Source: Pseudomonadota bacterium (GTDB lineage Bacteria; Pseudomonadota; Alphaproteobacteria; Caulobacterales; Caulobacteraceae). From it: 64,000 nucleotides of DNA. Every line of letters begins with the position of its first letter. Positions within the stretch are counted from its first letter, which is position 1. Made by a program: the position numbers and the translations under genes. This document shows positions 55,019 through 63,119 of this stretch, piece after piece. Where the stretch lies: assembly GCA_023409795.1 (NCBI GenBank), contig JAEYQX010000087.1, forward strand, positions 5,170 to 69,169, given 5' to 3'. The notes beneath the pieces are model-generated. The model was not told the origin of the DNA and ran no database searches. It saw nothing but the letters and a program-made list of their open reading frames with translations.

Positions 55019-55330
55019 ATGCCCAAGATTACCTTTATCCAGCCCGACGGTTCGAGCCGGATCGTAGAGCCTGAACCCGGCCAATCCCTCATGTCCGCAG
55101 CCGTCCAGGCCGGTGTCAGGGGAATAGACGCCGAATGCGGTGGTGCCATGTCCTGTGCAACCTGCCATGTCCACCTGGCACCGGACTGGGTCACCCGCCT
55201 GGGCCCGGCACAGGGCGACGAATACGACCTGGTGTCCTTCACTGACAGCTTTGATGCCGGGGTATCGCGGCTGTCGTGCCAGATTCCCCTCACCGATGAC
55301 TGTGACGGCCTGGTCGTGACCGTGCCATAG
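55019..55330 (+). CDS. [2Fe-2S] ferredoxin, adrenodoxin/putidaredoxin type
   Basis: A 103-residue ferredoxin with cluster ligands Cys40, Cys46, Cys49 (ECGGAMSCATCHV) and Cys87 (RLSCQIP), the spacing of oxygenase-linked vertebrate-type ferredoxins. The FTDSFDAGVSRLSCQIPL stretch is also family-typical. Being directly behind kshA, it is likely the electron donor of KshA, re-reduced by the flavoprotein at 8249-9466. A strong terminator follows. Confidence 0.92.
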   Translation: MPKITFIQPDGSSRIVEPEPGQSLMSAAVQAGVRGIDAECGGAMSCATCHVHLAPDWVTRLGPAQGDEYDLVSFTDSFDAGVSRLSCQIPLTDDCDGLVVTVP

Positions 55331-55338
55331 CGCCTCGC

Positions 55339-55364
55339 ACCCTGCCCGAAAGGGCAGGGTTTTT
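55339..55364 (+). terminator. Rho-independent terminator after the ferredoxin gene
   Basis: Perfect 9-bp stem (55339-55347 with 55352-55360), GAAA tetraloop, then TTTTT. It ends the kshA-ferredoxin transcript. Confidence 0.93.
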
Positions 55365-55418
55365 CATAGTCGCTCTGCTCAAAACCGACACTTCTCGAAC
55401 GCCGATATCCATGTTAGA

Positions 55419-55565
55419 GTTTACTTACATAGTGACGCGCGGGGTGCCCTTGATGGCCGATCCGATGCACGCGGCCTCTCGCAAGGTGCAACGATCACAG
55501 AGCCAAATCGGCATAAAATTACGCAAAGAACCATACAAACGTATTGTAATTGGGATATATGCGTA
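55419..55565 (+). promoter_or_regulatory. Promoter and operator region of the TonB receptor gene
   Basis: The gene-free stretch 55331-55635 becomes AT-rich here. It contains GTTTACTTAC (55419-55428), the reverse of the ten bases at 44342, and the paired operator TACGCAAAG (55520-55528) with ATATGCGTA (55557-55565), span 46. The receptor's GTG start is 71 bases further on. Confidence 0.6.
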
Positions 55566-55635
55566 TAATCATTCCCTACAAATAAAAGAGCGGCCATGGC
55601 AACGCCTGAGCCTGTAAAATGGGGAAGGACTAATC

Positions 55636-58074
55636 GTGCGAAACAATCGTATCTCCAGGTCTGCATGGCTGCATGGTGCAGCCACCATCGCAATCCTGGG
55701 CGGCCTGCCGTTGTCTCAGGCTGCGGCCCAGGAAGCCGGGACCCAGGCCCCTTCGATCAATGAAGAGAGCACCACGGTCGCGGACATTGTGGTGACCGCA
55801 ACCCGTAACAATCGGCTTCTGAAGGACGTGCCCCTTGCGGTGGACGTCGCCTCGGGCGAACAGCTTGAACAGCTGAGCATTCTGGATGCCAAGGACGTCC
55901 AGCAGCTGGCTCCCGGCCTGCAGATGGCGAACAAGGATGGCCGCTCCAACACGGCAACCTTGCGCGGCATTGCCTACGACGCCGATTCCGGCACGGCCCC
56001 TTCGGTGGACGTCTATTTCAACGAAAATCCCGTCGATCCGCAGTTGGCCTTTACGGCGCTCTATGACGTGGGACAGGTGGAAATCCTGCGCGGCCCGCAG
56101 GGCGTCCTGCGCGGCCGGACCTCGCCGGGTGGTGCCATCACCATTGCCTCGCGCAAGCCTGACCTCAGTGAACTGGAAGGCTATATCCAGGCCACGGCCA
56201 CGGATCAGGATGCCAGGAACTTCCAGGGCGGGCTTTCAGTCCCCCTGGTGACCGATCGCCTTGGCGTGCGACTGGCGTTCCTCGATGATCGCAATCCGAT
56301 CAACTATGTCCACAACGTCAATCGGGACGAGGATTCCGAGGGTGAGACCCGCAGCTTCCGCGTATCGCTGCTGGCCCTTCCGACCGAGAACCTGACGTTC
56401 AATCTCGCCTATCAGCATCTGGATTCCGACGAGACCCAGCATCAGCAGGTCATCGGCACCGGTGCCATCCTCCCGCTCGGCCCGCTGCCGGAGATGGGCT
56501 TTGGCCCCAATGGCCCCGAAGCGGGCATCAGCGACCGTATCGGGGTGGCCGAAGGCCCGACCACCTTCAAGCGGGAATATGACCTGCTGACCTTCTCGGC
56601 GGACTGGAACCTTGGCTTTGGCAGCCTGTCGCTCAACGCCTCAAAGATGGACGCCATGCTGGACCAGCGTCTTGATTTCGACGCGGGCAATGCCGTCCTG
56701 AACTATGACGAAACCCAGCTCCTCGAGATCCCCTACGACAACAAGTATGTCGAGCTGCGCTACTCGTCCCAGCTGGAGGGCCCATTCAACTTCCAGGTCG
56801 GTGCCAACTATGCGTCGACCCGCTCGGACCCGGTCATCGTACGCCAGAAGACCGACCAGCTGCTGAGCGGCATGCCTGCCTTCCTGATGGGCCTGCCGCC
56901 GGAGTACGGCGTGATCTCGACCTTCCCGCTGTACAGCCTGAGCCCGGTCGACATCTTTATCGAGTCGCCGACCATCACGCACAGCCGCTCGATCTTCGCC
57001 AGCGGCACCTATGACATCAATGCGCGCCTGCAGATCAATGGCGGCGTCCGCTACACCACCTACAGGTCATACCAGCAAAGCTTCCTGACGGTGGACGCGG
57101 GTGGCCAGATCGCCCTCGACAACTATCCGACCCTGCCCGAGGACAAGGCCCGTCGCGAAGTGGATGCGGTTACCGGCGGGGCCAGCATCGTCTATCAGCT
57201 CAGCGACCAGGTCAGCACCTATGCCAGCTATGGCCGGTCATTCCGGGCCGGCTCGGCGGCGGTCGGCAACACTGCCCCGCTCGATGACAACCTGGTCATC
57301 ACCGACGACGAAACCTCCGATGCCGTCGAAGTGGGTATCAAGGGCACGGCCTTTGACCGTCGCCTGAGCTTTACGGCCAACGCCTTCTACCAGACCTTCG
57401 ACAACTACATTGCCCGCACGCCCGAGCTGATCCGCATGGCCAGCGGTCGCAACGGCATCATCGATAGCGTGCTGAAGGTGAACTACAACTCCGACGCCAT
57501 CGTCAAAGGCGTCGAGGCAACCCTATGGGGCAAGCTGGCCTCCAACTGGGATGCTTCGCTGTCCGTCAGCTATACGGACGCCCAGTTCGACAATGGCACG
57601 CGTCCCTGCAACACCCTGGACGCCAGCAACAACATTATCGTGCCGATCGGCCAGCAGGCTTCCTATTGCGATGCGACTGGCAAGATGGGTGATCAGTCGC
57701 CGTTCCAGCTGTCGGCCAACAGCGAATACCGCTTCGCCGATATCGGATCGGTCCAGCCGTTCGTCCGGGCGCTGCTCAGCCACAACGCCGGCTACGACTC
57801 GGACCTGATCGACTTCGAGTATGAGGCCTATACCTCGGTGAACCTCTATGCTGGCCTGCGTGGCAACAGCGGCTGGGAGCTGTCGGTATTCGCCAAGAAC
57901 CTGTTTGACGAGGCCGTTGTCCGAGGTGCCGCTGATGGCAACTACTTCAAGGCGACCAGTGTCCTGAACCCGGACTTCTCGATGTCCCCTGGTCCGTCAT
58001 ACGATTCCGGTTACCGCGCGGTGACCGTGAACCCCCCACGAGAAATTGGCGTCTCCCTGCGCGTCAAGTTCTAG
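55636..58074 (+). CDS. TonB-dependent outer-membrane receptor, probable steroid transporter
   Basis: An 812-residue receptor. A signal peptide of about 31 residues ends in AAAQ. A TonB-box-like VADIVVTATR follows, then the plug domain (KDVPLAVDVASG, LRGIAYDADSG, VEILRGPQGVLRGRTSPGGAI) and a beta-barrel ending in the C-terminal aromatic signature VSLRVKF. GTG start at 55636 with GGGGAAGGA upstream. Its operator is shared with kshA, kstD and hsa genes, so it probably brings a steroid or its conjugate across the outer membrane. Confidence 0.92.
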   Translation: MRNNRISRSAWLHGAATIAILGGLPLSQAAAQEAGTQAPSINEESTTVADIVVTATRNNRLLKDVPLAVDVASGEQLEQLSILDAKDVQQLAPGLQMANKDGRSNTATLRGIAYDADSGTAPSVDVYFNENPVDPQLAFTALYDVGQVEILRGPQGVLRGRTSPGGAITIASRKPDLSELEGYIQATATDQDARNFQGGLSVPLVTDRLGVRLAFLDDRNPINYVHNVNRDEDSEGETRSFRVSLLALPTENLTFNLAYQHLDSDETQHQQVIGTGAILPLGPLPEMGFGPNGPEAGISDRIGVAEGPTTFKREYDLLTFSADWNLGFGSLSLNASKMDAMLDQRLDFDAGNAVLNYDETQLLEIPYDNKYVELRYSSQLEGPFNFQVGANYASTRSDPVIVRQKTDQLLSGMPAFLMGLPPEYGVISTFPLYSLSPVDIFIESPTITHSRSIFASGTYDINARLQINGGVRYTTYRSYQQSFLTVDAGGQIALDNYPTLPEDKARREVDAVTGGASIVYQLSDQVSTYASYGRSFRAGSAAVGNTAPLDDNLVITDDETSDAVEVGIKGTAFDRRLSFTANAFYQTFDNYIARTPELIRMASGRNGIIDSVLKVNYNSDAIVKGVEATLWGKLASNWDASLSVSYTDAQFDNGTRPCNTLDASNNIIVPIGQQASYCDATGKMGDQSPFQLSANSEYRFADIGSVQPFVRALLSHNAGYDSDLIDFEYEAYTSVNLYAGLRGNSGWELSVFAKNLFDEAVVRGAADGNYFKATSVLNPDFSMSPGPSYDSGYRAVTVNPPREIGVSLRVKF

Positions 58075-58113
58075 TCGTGGGAGCCGCTCAGTCGGCCTCT
58101 CTACCCTCGAAAC

Positions 58114-58145
58114 TGCTCGGTGTGCCCTGCACGCCGAGCACTTTT
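58114..58145 (+). terminator. Terminator after the TonB receptor gene
   Basis: Stem 58114-58123 with 58131-58140 (10 bp, one G-T pair), 7-nt loop, then CTTTTT. It lies 40 bases past the receptor stop and just before the VOC gene. Confidence 0.8.
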
Positions 58146-58167
58146 TACCGGCTTACAGGATGTGCAC

Positions 58168-58569
58168 ATGACGGCTTCGACCGGGGTTTCGTTTAATTTC
58201 GCCAAGTTGGTGGTCGCTGATCTCGACCGTTGCGCCGCCTTCTATGGCAAGGTGTTCAAGCTCGATGAACTGGCCAGGGTCGAGGATGCCGTCAACGGCC
58301 GCCCGATCCATGAGGTCATGTACAAGCCGACCCAGGAAGGGGGAGCGACCTTCGTCCTTCTGGCCTTCAAGGATGCCCCCAAACCTGCACACGGCGAAGC
58401 CATCATCGGCTTTACCGTCAAGGACCTGGACGCCACCCTGGCCGAAGCGGTGGCAAACGGGGGGCAGATCTCCGACCCCATCCGCGACATGCCCCACATG
58501 GGTATTCGCGTGGCCTTCGCCACGGACCCGGAAGGCCACCTGATCGAAATCGTGCAGATGGTCGCCTAG
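58168..58569 (+). CDS. VOC-superfamily (glyoxalase-like) protein
   Basis: A 133-residue single VOC domain pair: FNFAKLVVADLDRCAAFYGKVF at the N-terminus and ATDPEGHLIEIVQ at the end, with the His/Glu metal positions of glyoxalase-type proteins. ATG at 58168 has AGGA 7 bases upstream; an upstream in-frame ATG at 58120 lies in the terminator. It precedes an SDR gene by 17 bases. Substrate unknown; isomerase or lyase of a steroid-derived intermediate is possible. Confidence 0.82.
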   Translation: MTASTGVSFNFAKLVVADLDRCAAFYGKVFKLDELARVEDAVNGRPIHEVMYKPTQEGGATFVLLAFKDAPKPAHGEAIIGFTVKDLDATLAEAVANGGQISDPIRDMPHMGIRVAFATDPEGHLIEIVQMVA

Positions 58570-58586
58570 GACAGGGAGAGGCAATC

Positions 58587-59342
58587 ATGCCCGGAACCAC
58601 CAGATTTGCAGGTCGCCGTATCGCCGTCACCGGAGCTGGCTCGGGCATCGGCCGCGCCACCACACTGCGCCTGGTGGCAGAGGGTGCGACGGTTCACGCG
58701 GCGGACCTTTCCTCCGAGGGTCTGGACGAAACCCTGCGGCTGGCGGGCCATTCCGTCGTGCCCCGGGTCCTGTCGGTTACCGATGAAGCCGCCGTCCAGA
58801 CATGGTTCACGGATATCTCCGCTGCCGGCGACCTGCATGCCCTGATCAATCTGGCGGGTGTCCTTGAGGCCCGCCACAGCACCGAGACCACCCTGGATGC
58901 CTTCCGGAAGGTTCTTGAGATCAATCTGGTCGGTCTGTTCCTTTGCTGCCGCGAAGCTCTTCCCCTGCTGGAAAAGACAGGCGGAGCCATCGTCAATGCT
59001 GCCTCGACCGCCAGCCTGCATGGCCACCCCTATATGGCCGCCTATTCAGCCTCAAAAGGCGGGGTCGATGCGCTGACCCGCACCCTGGCCTGGGAGTATA
59101 TCAAGCGTGGCGTCCGGGTGAACGCAGTCGCTCCGGGCGGGATCGCCACCCCCATGACGGAACAGATCCAGGGAACCTTCCCCGAGGGCGTCGACCTGGG
59201 GCTCTTCATGCACCTGTCTCGACCCGACTTCCAGGTCGGCCAGCCCGAGCAGGTCGCTGCGGTCATTGCCATGTTGGCGTCCGACGATAGCACCTTTGTC
59301 AATGGCGAGACGGTCCGCATCGACGGCGGTGTGCATGCCTGA
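58587..59342 (+). CDS. Short-chain dehydrogenase/reductase
   Basis: A 251-residue classical SDR: TGAGSGIGRATTLRL, ADLS, NLAGV, Ser in NAASTASLHG, YSASK, NAVAPGGIATPM, and DGGVHA at the end. Co-transcribed with the VOC gene. Hydroxysteroid dehydrogenase activity is likely from family and setting; the position is not known. Confidence 0.86.
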   Translation: MPGTTRFAGRRIAVTGAGSGIGRATTLRLVAEGATVHAADLSSEGLDETLRLAGHSVVPRVLSVTDEAAVQTWFTDISAAGDLHALINLAGVLEARHSTETTLDAFRKVLEINLVGLFLCCREALPLLEKTGGAIVNAASTASLHGHPYMAAYSASKGGVDALTRTLAWEYIKRGVRVNAVAPGGIATPMTEQIQGTFPEGVDLGLFMHLSRPDFQVGQPEQVAAVIAMLASDDSTFVNGETVRIDGGVHA

Positions 59343-59350
59343 GGTAAATC

Positions 59351-59395
59351 TACGCATATAGCGATTGAAATGTATAATAATTGGCAATATGCGTA
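59351..59395. promoter_or_regulatory. Paired TACGCA operator upstream of fadD3
   Basis: TACGCATAT (59351-59359) and ATATGCGTA (59387-59395) are a perfect 9-bp inverted repeat, span 45. Located 88 bases before the fadD3 start. Confidence 0.65.
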
Positions 59396-59482
59396 ATCTT
59401 ATCTGGAGGCAGCGTCATGTGAGATTAGTATGACACCGATCAGCATTATTCAGCCTGCATTGCCCGTGGGTGGGTTCCGATA

Positions 59483-61042
59483 ATGGCAGAAGACCTGCCC
59501 ATCACCATTCCCCACGCGGCGAAGCGGGCCGCTGATCTCTGGCCACAGACGCCAGGGCTGATCGAGAACGGAGTCACCACGAGCTTTGCAGAGCTGTGGC
59601 AGGCAGCGCTTGAGGCAGCTTCCGCCTGCCTGGCCCTGGGCCTCGCCCCCGGTGATCGGGTAGGCCTGTGGGGGCCTAACAGTCGACAATGGATCGTGGC
59701 GGCCCTTGGGGCCCAGATCTGTGGGGCTGCTATCGTTCCCCTCAACACCCGCCTGAAGGGCCGCGAGGCGGGCGATATTTTGAAGCGCTCGAAAGTCTCC
59801 CTGCTTTTCACCACCCGTGGTTTCCTCGGCGTCGACTACCCTGACCTGATTGCAGACGAAGATCTTCCCGACCTGCGCCAGATCATTTTGTGGTCAGGGT
59901 CGGGCTGGCAGGAATTCCTCGACAGGGGCAGGGGGGCCGATGACCCGGACGTGGCGCGCTGCTTTCAGACACTGACGCCGGAAACCCTCAGCGACATCCT
60001 GTTCACTTCAGGCACGACGGGCGCGCCCAAGGGTGCCATGAGTGCCCATGGCCAGAGCGTGAGGATGTTCAAGGCCTGGGCCGAACGGGTCGACGTTCGC
60101 GCGGGTGATCGCTTTCTGATCGTAAATCCCTTCTTCCATACCTTCGGCTATAAGGCAGGCTGGCTGGCCTGCCTTCTGCAGGGCGCGACGATCCTTCCCA
60201 TGGCTGTCTTCGATCCTGCCGGTCTGGCCGACATGGTTGAGGCGCAAGCGGTCAGCTTCATCCCCGGGCCGCCGACCATCTACCAGACCTTGCTGGTCGA
60301 ACAGGCCAGGCAGGCCAGGGACTTTTCAAGCCTGCGCGTCGCCGTGACTGGCTCAGCCCCGGTGCCCCCTTCGCTCATCCATCGCATGAAGCAGGAATTG
60401 GGCATGGAAAGGGTGGTCAACGGCTATGGCATGACCGAACACGGCTGCGTCTGCATGACGCCCGCATCAGCCAGTGTCGAACAGATATCTGCTTCCATCG
60501 GCACCCCCTTGCCCGGGGTCGAGGTCGTCTGCATGGGGCCAGATGGCCAGCCGACCCCCACGGGAACAGCCGGGGAGTTCTGGGTGCGCAGCTATGGCGT
60601 GATGCGGGGCTACCTCGATGATCCCGAGGCCACTGCCGCGACCATCACCCCGGAGGGTTGGCTGAAGACCGGCGACATCGGCCACACCGATGGGGACGGC
60701 TATCTCTACATCACCGACCGGATGAAGGACGTCTATATTTCAGGCGGCTTCAACTGTTATCCCGCCGAGATTGAAAAGCTGCTCAACAACCACCCCGCCA
60801 TCGAGGTGGTCGCCGTCGTGGGCATTCCCGACGAACGCATGGGCGAGGTCGGCAAGGCCTTTGTTGTCCCTCGCGCCGGCGCAGACCTGACACCCCAGGG
60901 TCTGATCGAATGGGCTCGGGAAAACATGGCCAACTACAAGGTGCCGCGACAGGTCCGCATCGTCGCTGACCTGCCCCGCAATGCCGCCGGCAAGGTGCTG
61001 CGCACCGCCCTTCGCGAACTCGATCAGGGCGGGGAACCATGA
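59483..61042 (+). CDS. fadD3: FadD3-like HIP-CoA ligase (AMP-dependent synthetase)
   Basis: A 519-residue adenylate-forming ligase. P-loop-like FTSGTTGAPKG, NPFFHTFGYKAGWLACL, FIPGPPTIYQTLL, GYGMTEHG, GWLKTGDIG, YISGGFNCYPAEIE and the C-terminal Lys in PRNAAGKVLR. The NPFF.H.FGYKAG and PGPPTIYQ blocks are typical of FadD3, which activates the bicyclic acid HIP with CoA and ATP to start ring C/D breakdown. Own operator upstream; overlaps the next gene by ATGA. Confidence 0.86.
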   Translation: MAEDLPITIPHAAKRAADLWPQTPGLIENGVTTSFAELWQAALEAASACLALGLAPGDRVGLWGPNSRQWIVAALGAQICGAAIVPLNTRLKGREAGDILKRSKVSLLFTTRGFLGVDYPDLIADEDLPDLRQIILWSGSGWQEFLDRGRGADDPDVARCFQTLTPETLSDILFTSGTTGAPKGAMSAHGQSVRMFKAWAERVDVRAGDRFLIVNPFFHTFGYKAGWLACLLQGATILPMAVFDPAGLADMVEAQAVSFIPGPPTIYQTLLVEQARQARDFSSLRVAVTGSAPVPPSLIHRMKQELGMERVVNGYGMTEHGCVCMTPASASVEQISASIGTPLPGVEVVCMGPDGQPTPTGTAGEFWVRSYGVMRGYLDDPEATAATITPEGWLKTGDIGHTDGDGYLYITDRMKDVYISGGFNCYPAEIEKLLNNHPAIEVVAVVGIPDERMGEVGKAFVVPRAGADLTPQGLIEWARENMANYKVPRQVRIVADLPRNAAGKVLRTALRELDQGGEP

Positions 61043-61668
61043 GCGAGAAAGACCTCCTGGCCCGGATCGACCGGCTGGAATCCCTGGACGCCATTAGACA
61101 GCTGCCGGCCAAATACAGCCTTGCACTGGACATGCGCGACTCCGACGCTTGGGTGAATCTGTTCCCGACCGATGTAAAGGTCGGCAATGGCCAGGCTGGC
61201 CGCAAAGCTCTGCGTGACTGGTTCGACGAGACCATGTCCCAGCAGTTCGACGGCACCTCCCACCACATCGGCGGGCACGTCATCGACTTCATCGATGCCG
61301 ACAATGCCCAGGGCGTCGTCTATTCCAAGAACGAACACGAGGCCGGCGCGGAATGGATTATCATGCAGATGATGTATTTCGACCGGTACGAACGGATCGA
61401 CGGCCGATGGTATTTCCGTCGTCGGCTTCCCCTTTACTGGTACGCCTGTGATCTGAACAAGCCACCGGTCGGCAACCGCAAGATGCGCTGGCCGGGCGTG
61501 CCGCCCTATGAGGGAAGCTATCACGACCTCTTTCCCGGCTGGCGCGAGTTCTGGGCGCGCGAGGGCCAGGCCAATGAGGCACCGGTCGCTGATCCTGCCC
61601 CGCTCGAAGGCTTCATTGATGCCATGCGGCGCGGCCATCCCTTGCCCCGGCCGCGCGTCAGGAGCTGA
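61039..61668 (+). CDS. SnoaL/NTF2-like protein
   Basis: A 209-residue protein whose first ~135 residues fit the SnoaL-like cone fold: IDRLESLDAIRQLPAKYSLALDMRD, WVNLFPTDVKV, SHHIGGHVIDFIDAD, RIDGRWYFRRR. The rest is a Pro/Trp-rich tail. The fold is used for isomerases, cyclases, ring-hydroxylating beta subunits and bile-acid dehydratases (BaiE), so a dehydration or isomerisation of a hydroxysteroid is possible. Coupled to fadD3 by ATGA and followed 2 bases later by an OYE gene. Confidence 0.78.
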   Translation: MSEKDLLARIDRLESLDAIRQLPAKYSLALDMRDSDAWVNLFPTDVKVGNGQAGRKALRDWFDETMSQQFDGTSHHIGGHVIDFIDADNAQGVVYSKNEHEAGAEWIIMQMMYFDRYERIDGRWYFRRRLPLYWYACDLNKPPVGNRKMRWPGVPPYEGSYHDLFPGWREFWAREGQANEAPVADPAPLEGFIDAMRRGHPLPRPRVRS

Positions 61669-61670
61669 GC

Positions 61671-62732
61671 GTGGCCTCGCTTTTCGACCCTGTATCTCTC
61701 GGCAGCATTCAGCTGGCCAACCGCATTGCGATGGCCCCCATGACCCGGGACCGGGCTGGTCCGGGCGATGTCCCGACCCCGCTCATGGCCGAATATTATC
61801 GCCAGAGGGCGTCCGCAGGGCTAATCATAACCGAAGGCACCCAGCCTTCGGCAGAAGGCAAGGGGTACTGGCGGACTCCTGGCATGCATACGCAAGAGCA
61901 GGTTGCCGGCTGGGCCAGGGTGGCCGAAGCCGTGCACGCAGAAGGCGGCCGACTGGTCGTCCAACTGATGCATTGCGGACGGGTGGGGGCACCAGCCAAC
62001 AAGGACCGTGGCGCAGATACCGTCGCCCCGTCGGCCATTGCCTGCCCGGATTCCGTTCCCGGTCCCGACGGTGTGCCTCAGGACTGCGCCGTGCCGCGCG
62101 CACTGGAAACCAGCGAAATCCCCCGCGTCATAGGTGACTATGTCGCCGCTGCCCGCGCCGCCGTCAGCGCGGGTCTGGACGGGGTCGAGTTGCATTGCGC
62201 CAGCGGTTACCTGCCGATGCAGTTCCTCTCGTCCAACTCCAACCACCGGACGGATGCCTATGGCGGCACAGTTGGAAATCGTATCCGGTTCGTGGTGGAG
62301 ACCCTGGCAGCCCTTGCCGAAGCCATCGGCGCGGATCGGGTCGGTTTCCGTATCTGTCCCGGCATCCGGATGAATGGCATGGCTGACGCCGACCCGGCCC
62401 AGACCTATGCCGCCCTGCTGAAAGCAACCGACGGCCTGGGCCTGGCCTACCTGCACCTCATCGACCTACCACAGGAGGGCCTGGACGCGCTCGCCCTGGT
62501 CAAGCGCCACTGGAGCGGGCCACTCATTCTGAACAACAGCCTCGGCGTCGAAGACAATGCCCGTCGCCTCGCCCACGGCGACGCCGACGCCGTCTCATTC
62601 GGCAGAGCTTTCATCGCCAACCCCGCCCTGGTGGCCCGCCTGAAGCAACAAGAGCCCCTGACCAAACCCAACCGCGAAACCTTCTACACCGGCCTTGGCG
62701 ACGACCGCCGAGGTTACACGGACTACGTTTGA
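61671..62732 (+). CDS. Old Yellow Enzyme-family alkene reductase
   Basis: A 353-residue FMN-dependent ene-reductase of the NemA/XenB type: LANRIAMAPMTRDRA, ITEGTQPSAEG, VQLMHCGRV, ELHCASGYLPMQFLSSNSN, HRTDAYGG, VSFGRAFIANPAL. The usual HxxH/N pair in the substrate pocket reads as HCASGYL, so one position may be changed. GTG start with AGGAG at 61660-61664. Last gene of the fadD3 operon and last intact gene of the steroid cluster. Confidence 0.87.
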   Translation: MASLFDPVSLGSIQLANRIAMAPMTRDRAGPGDVPTPLMAEYYRQRASAGLIITEGTQPSAEGKGYWRTPGMHTQEQVAGWARVAEAVHAEGGRLVVQLMHCGRVGAPANKDRGADTVAPSAIACPDSVPGPDGVPQDCAVPRALETSEIPRVIGDYVAAARAAVSAGLDGVELHCASGYLPMQFLSSNSNHRTDAYGGTVGNRIRFVVETLAALAEAIGADRVGFRICPGIRMNGMADADPAQTYAALLKATDGLGLAYLHLIDLPQEGLDALALVKRHWSGPLILNNSLGVEDNARRLAHGDADAVSFGRAFIANPALVARLKQQEPLTKPNRETFYTGLGDDRRGYTDYV

Positions 62733-62976
62733 CAGGCAAACACCTGAATACTGTTTCTGGGTGTCTGTTGCCGCGAAAGCTGTGATCATATGTAATGATT
62801 TTTCTCAAAAAATGATGTAATCACGCAATTTTTACATGAGTGTTTTTTCTTGTTGTTTTCAAGATGTTTAAGTTTTTTCGGTCGTGGGAACGGTTTGATC
62901 TGCTTCGGGGCGTAAAAATCAAGCAATAACAGATCGATAAGTCGTTTTATATAATCGAGTGAGTATAGGCACAGGC
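62733..62976. other. AT-rich non-coding stretch at the right end of the cluster
   Basis: Rich in T and A runs, in sharp contrast to the GC-rich genes on both sides. No credible gene with a ribosome site was seen. It includes ATCGAGTG at 62954-62961, an 8-base match to the last codons of guaA. Confidence 0.5.
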
Positions 62977-63012
62977 AAAAAGGCCAGGCTCCGCAGGGGG
63001 GCTGGCTTTTTT
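62977..63012 (+). terminator. Terminator-like hairpin
   Basis: AAAAAGGCCAG (62977-62987) pairs with CTGGCTTTTTT (63002-63012) with one bulged G; the right arm itself is T-rich. It could close the fadD3-OYE transcript, 245 bases after the last stop. Confidence 0.6.
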
Positions 63013-63119
63013 CTGCGCGGAGCGAGGGCACTGCTGCCGGCTATCCCGTCAGGGTCGACAGCTAGTCGGGTCAGGGCGTGCGATGCAGGCTGGGCCTCTC
63101 ATCGGTGGGAGGCGTGCGG

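Noticed and set aside
55411..55617. A 68-codon plus-strand frame before the TonB receptor
   Set aside because: It covers the operator and promoter region, has odd composition and no ribosome site.
62786..63031. An 81-codon minus-strand frame in the AT-rich border
   Set aside because: It runs through the terminator hairpin, is Lys/Leu-rich from AT content and has no ribosome site or recognisable motif.
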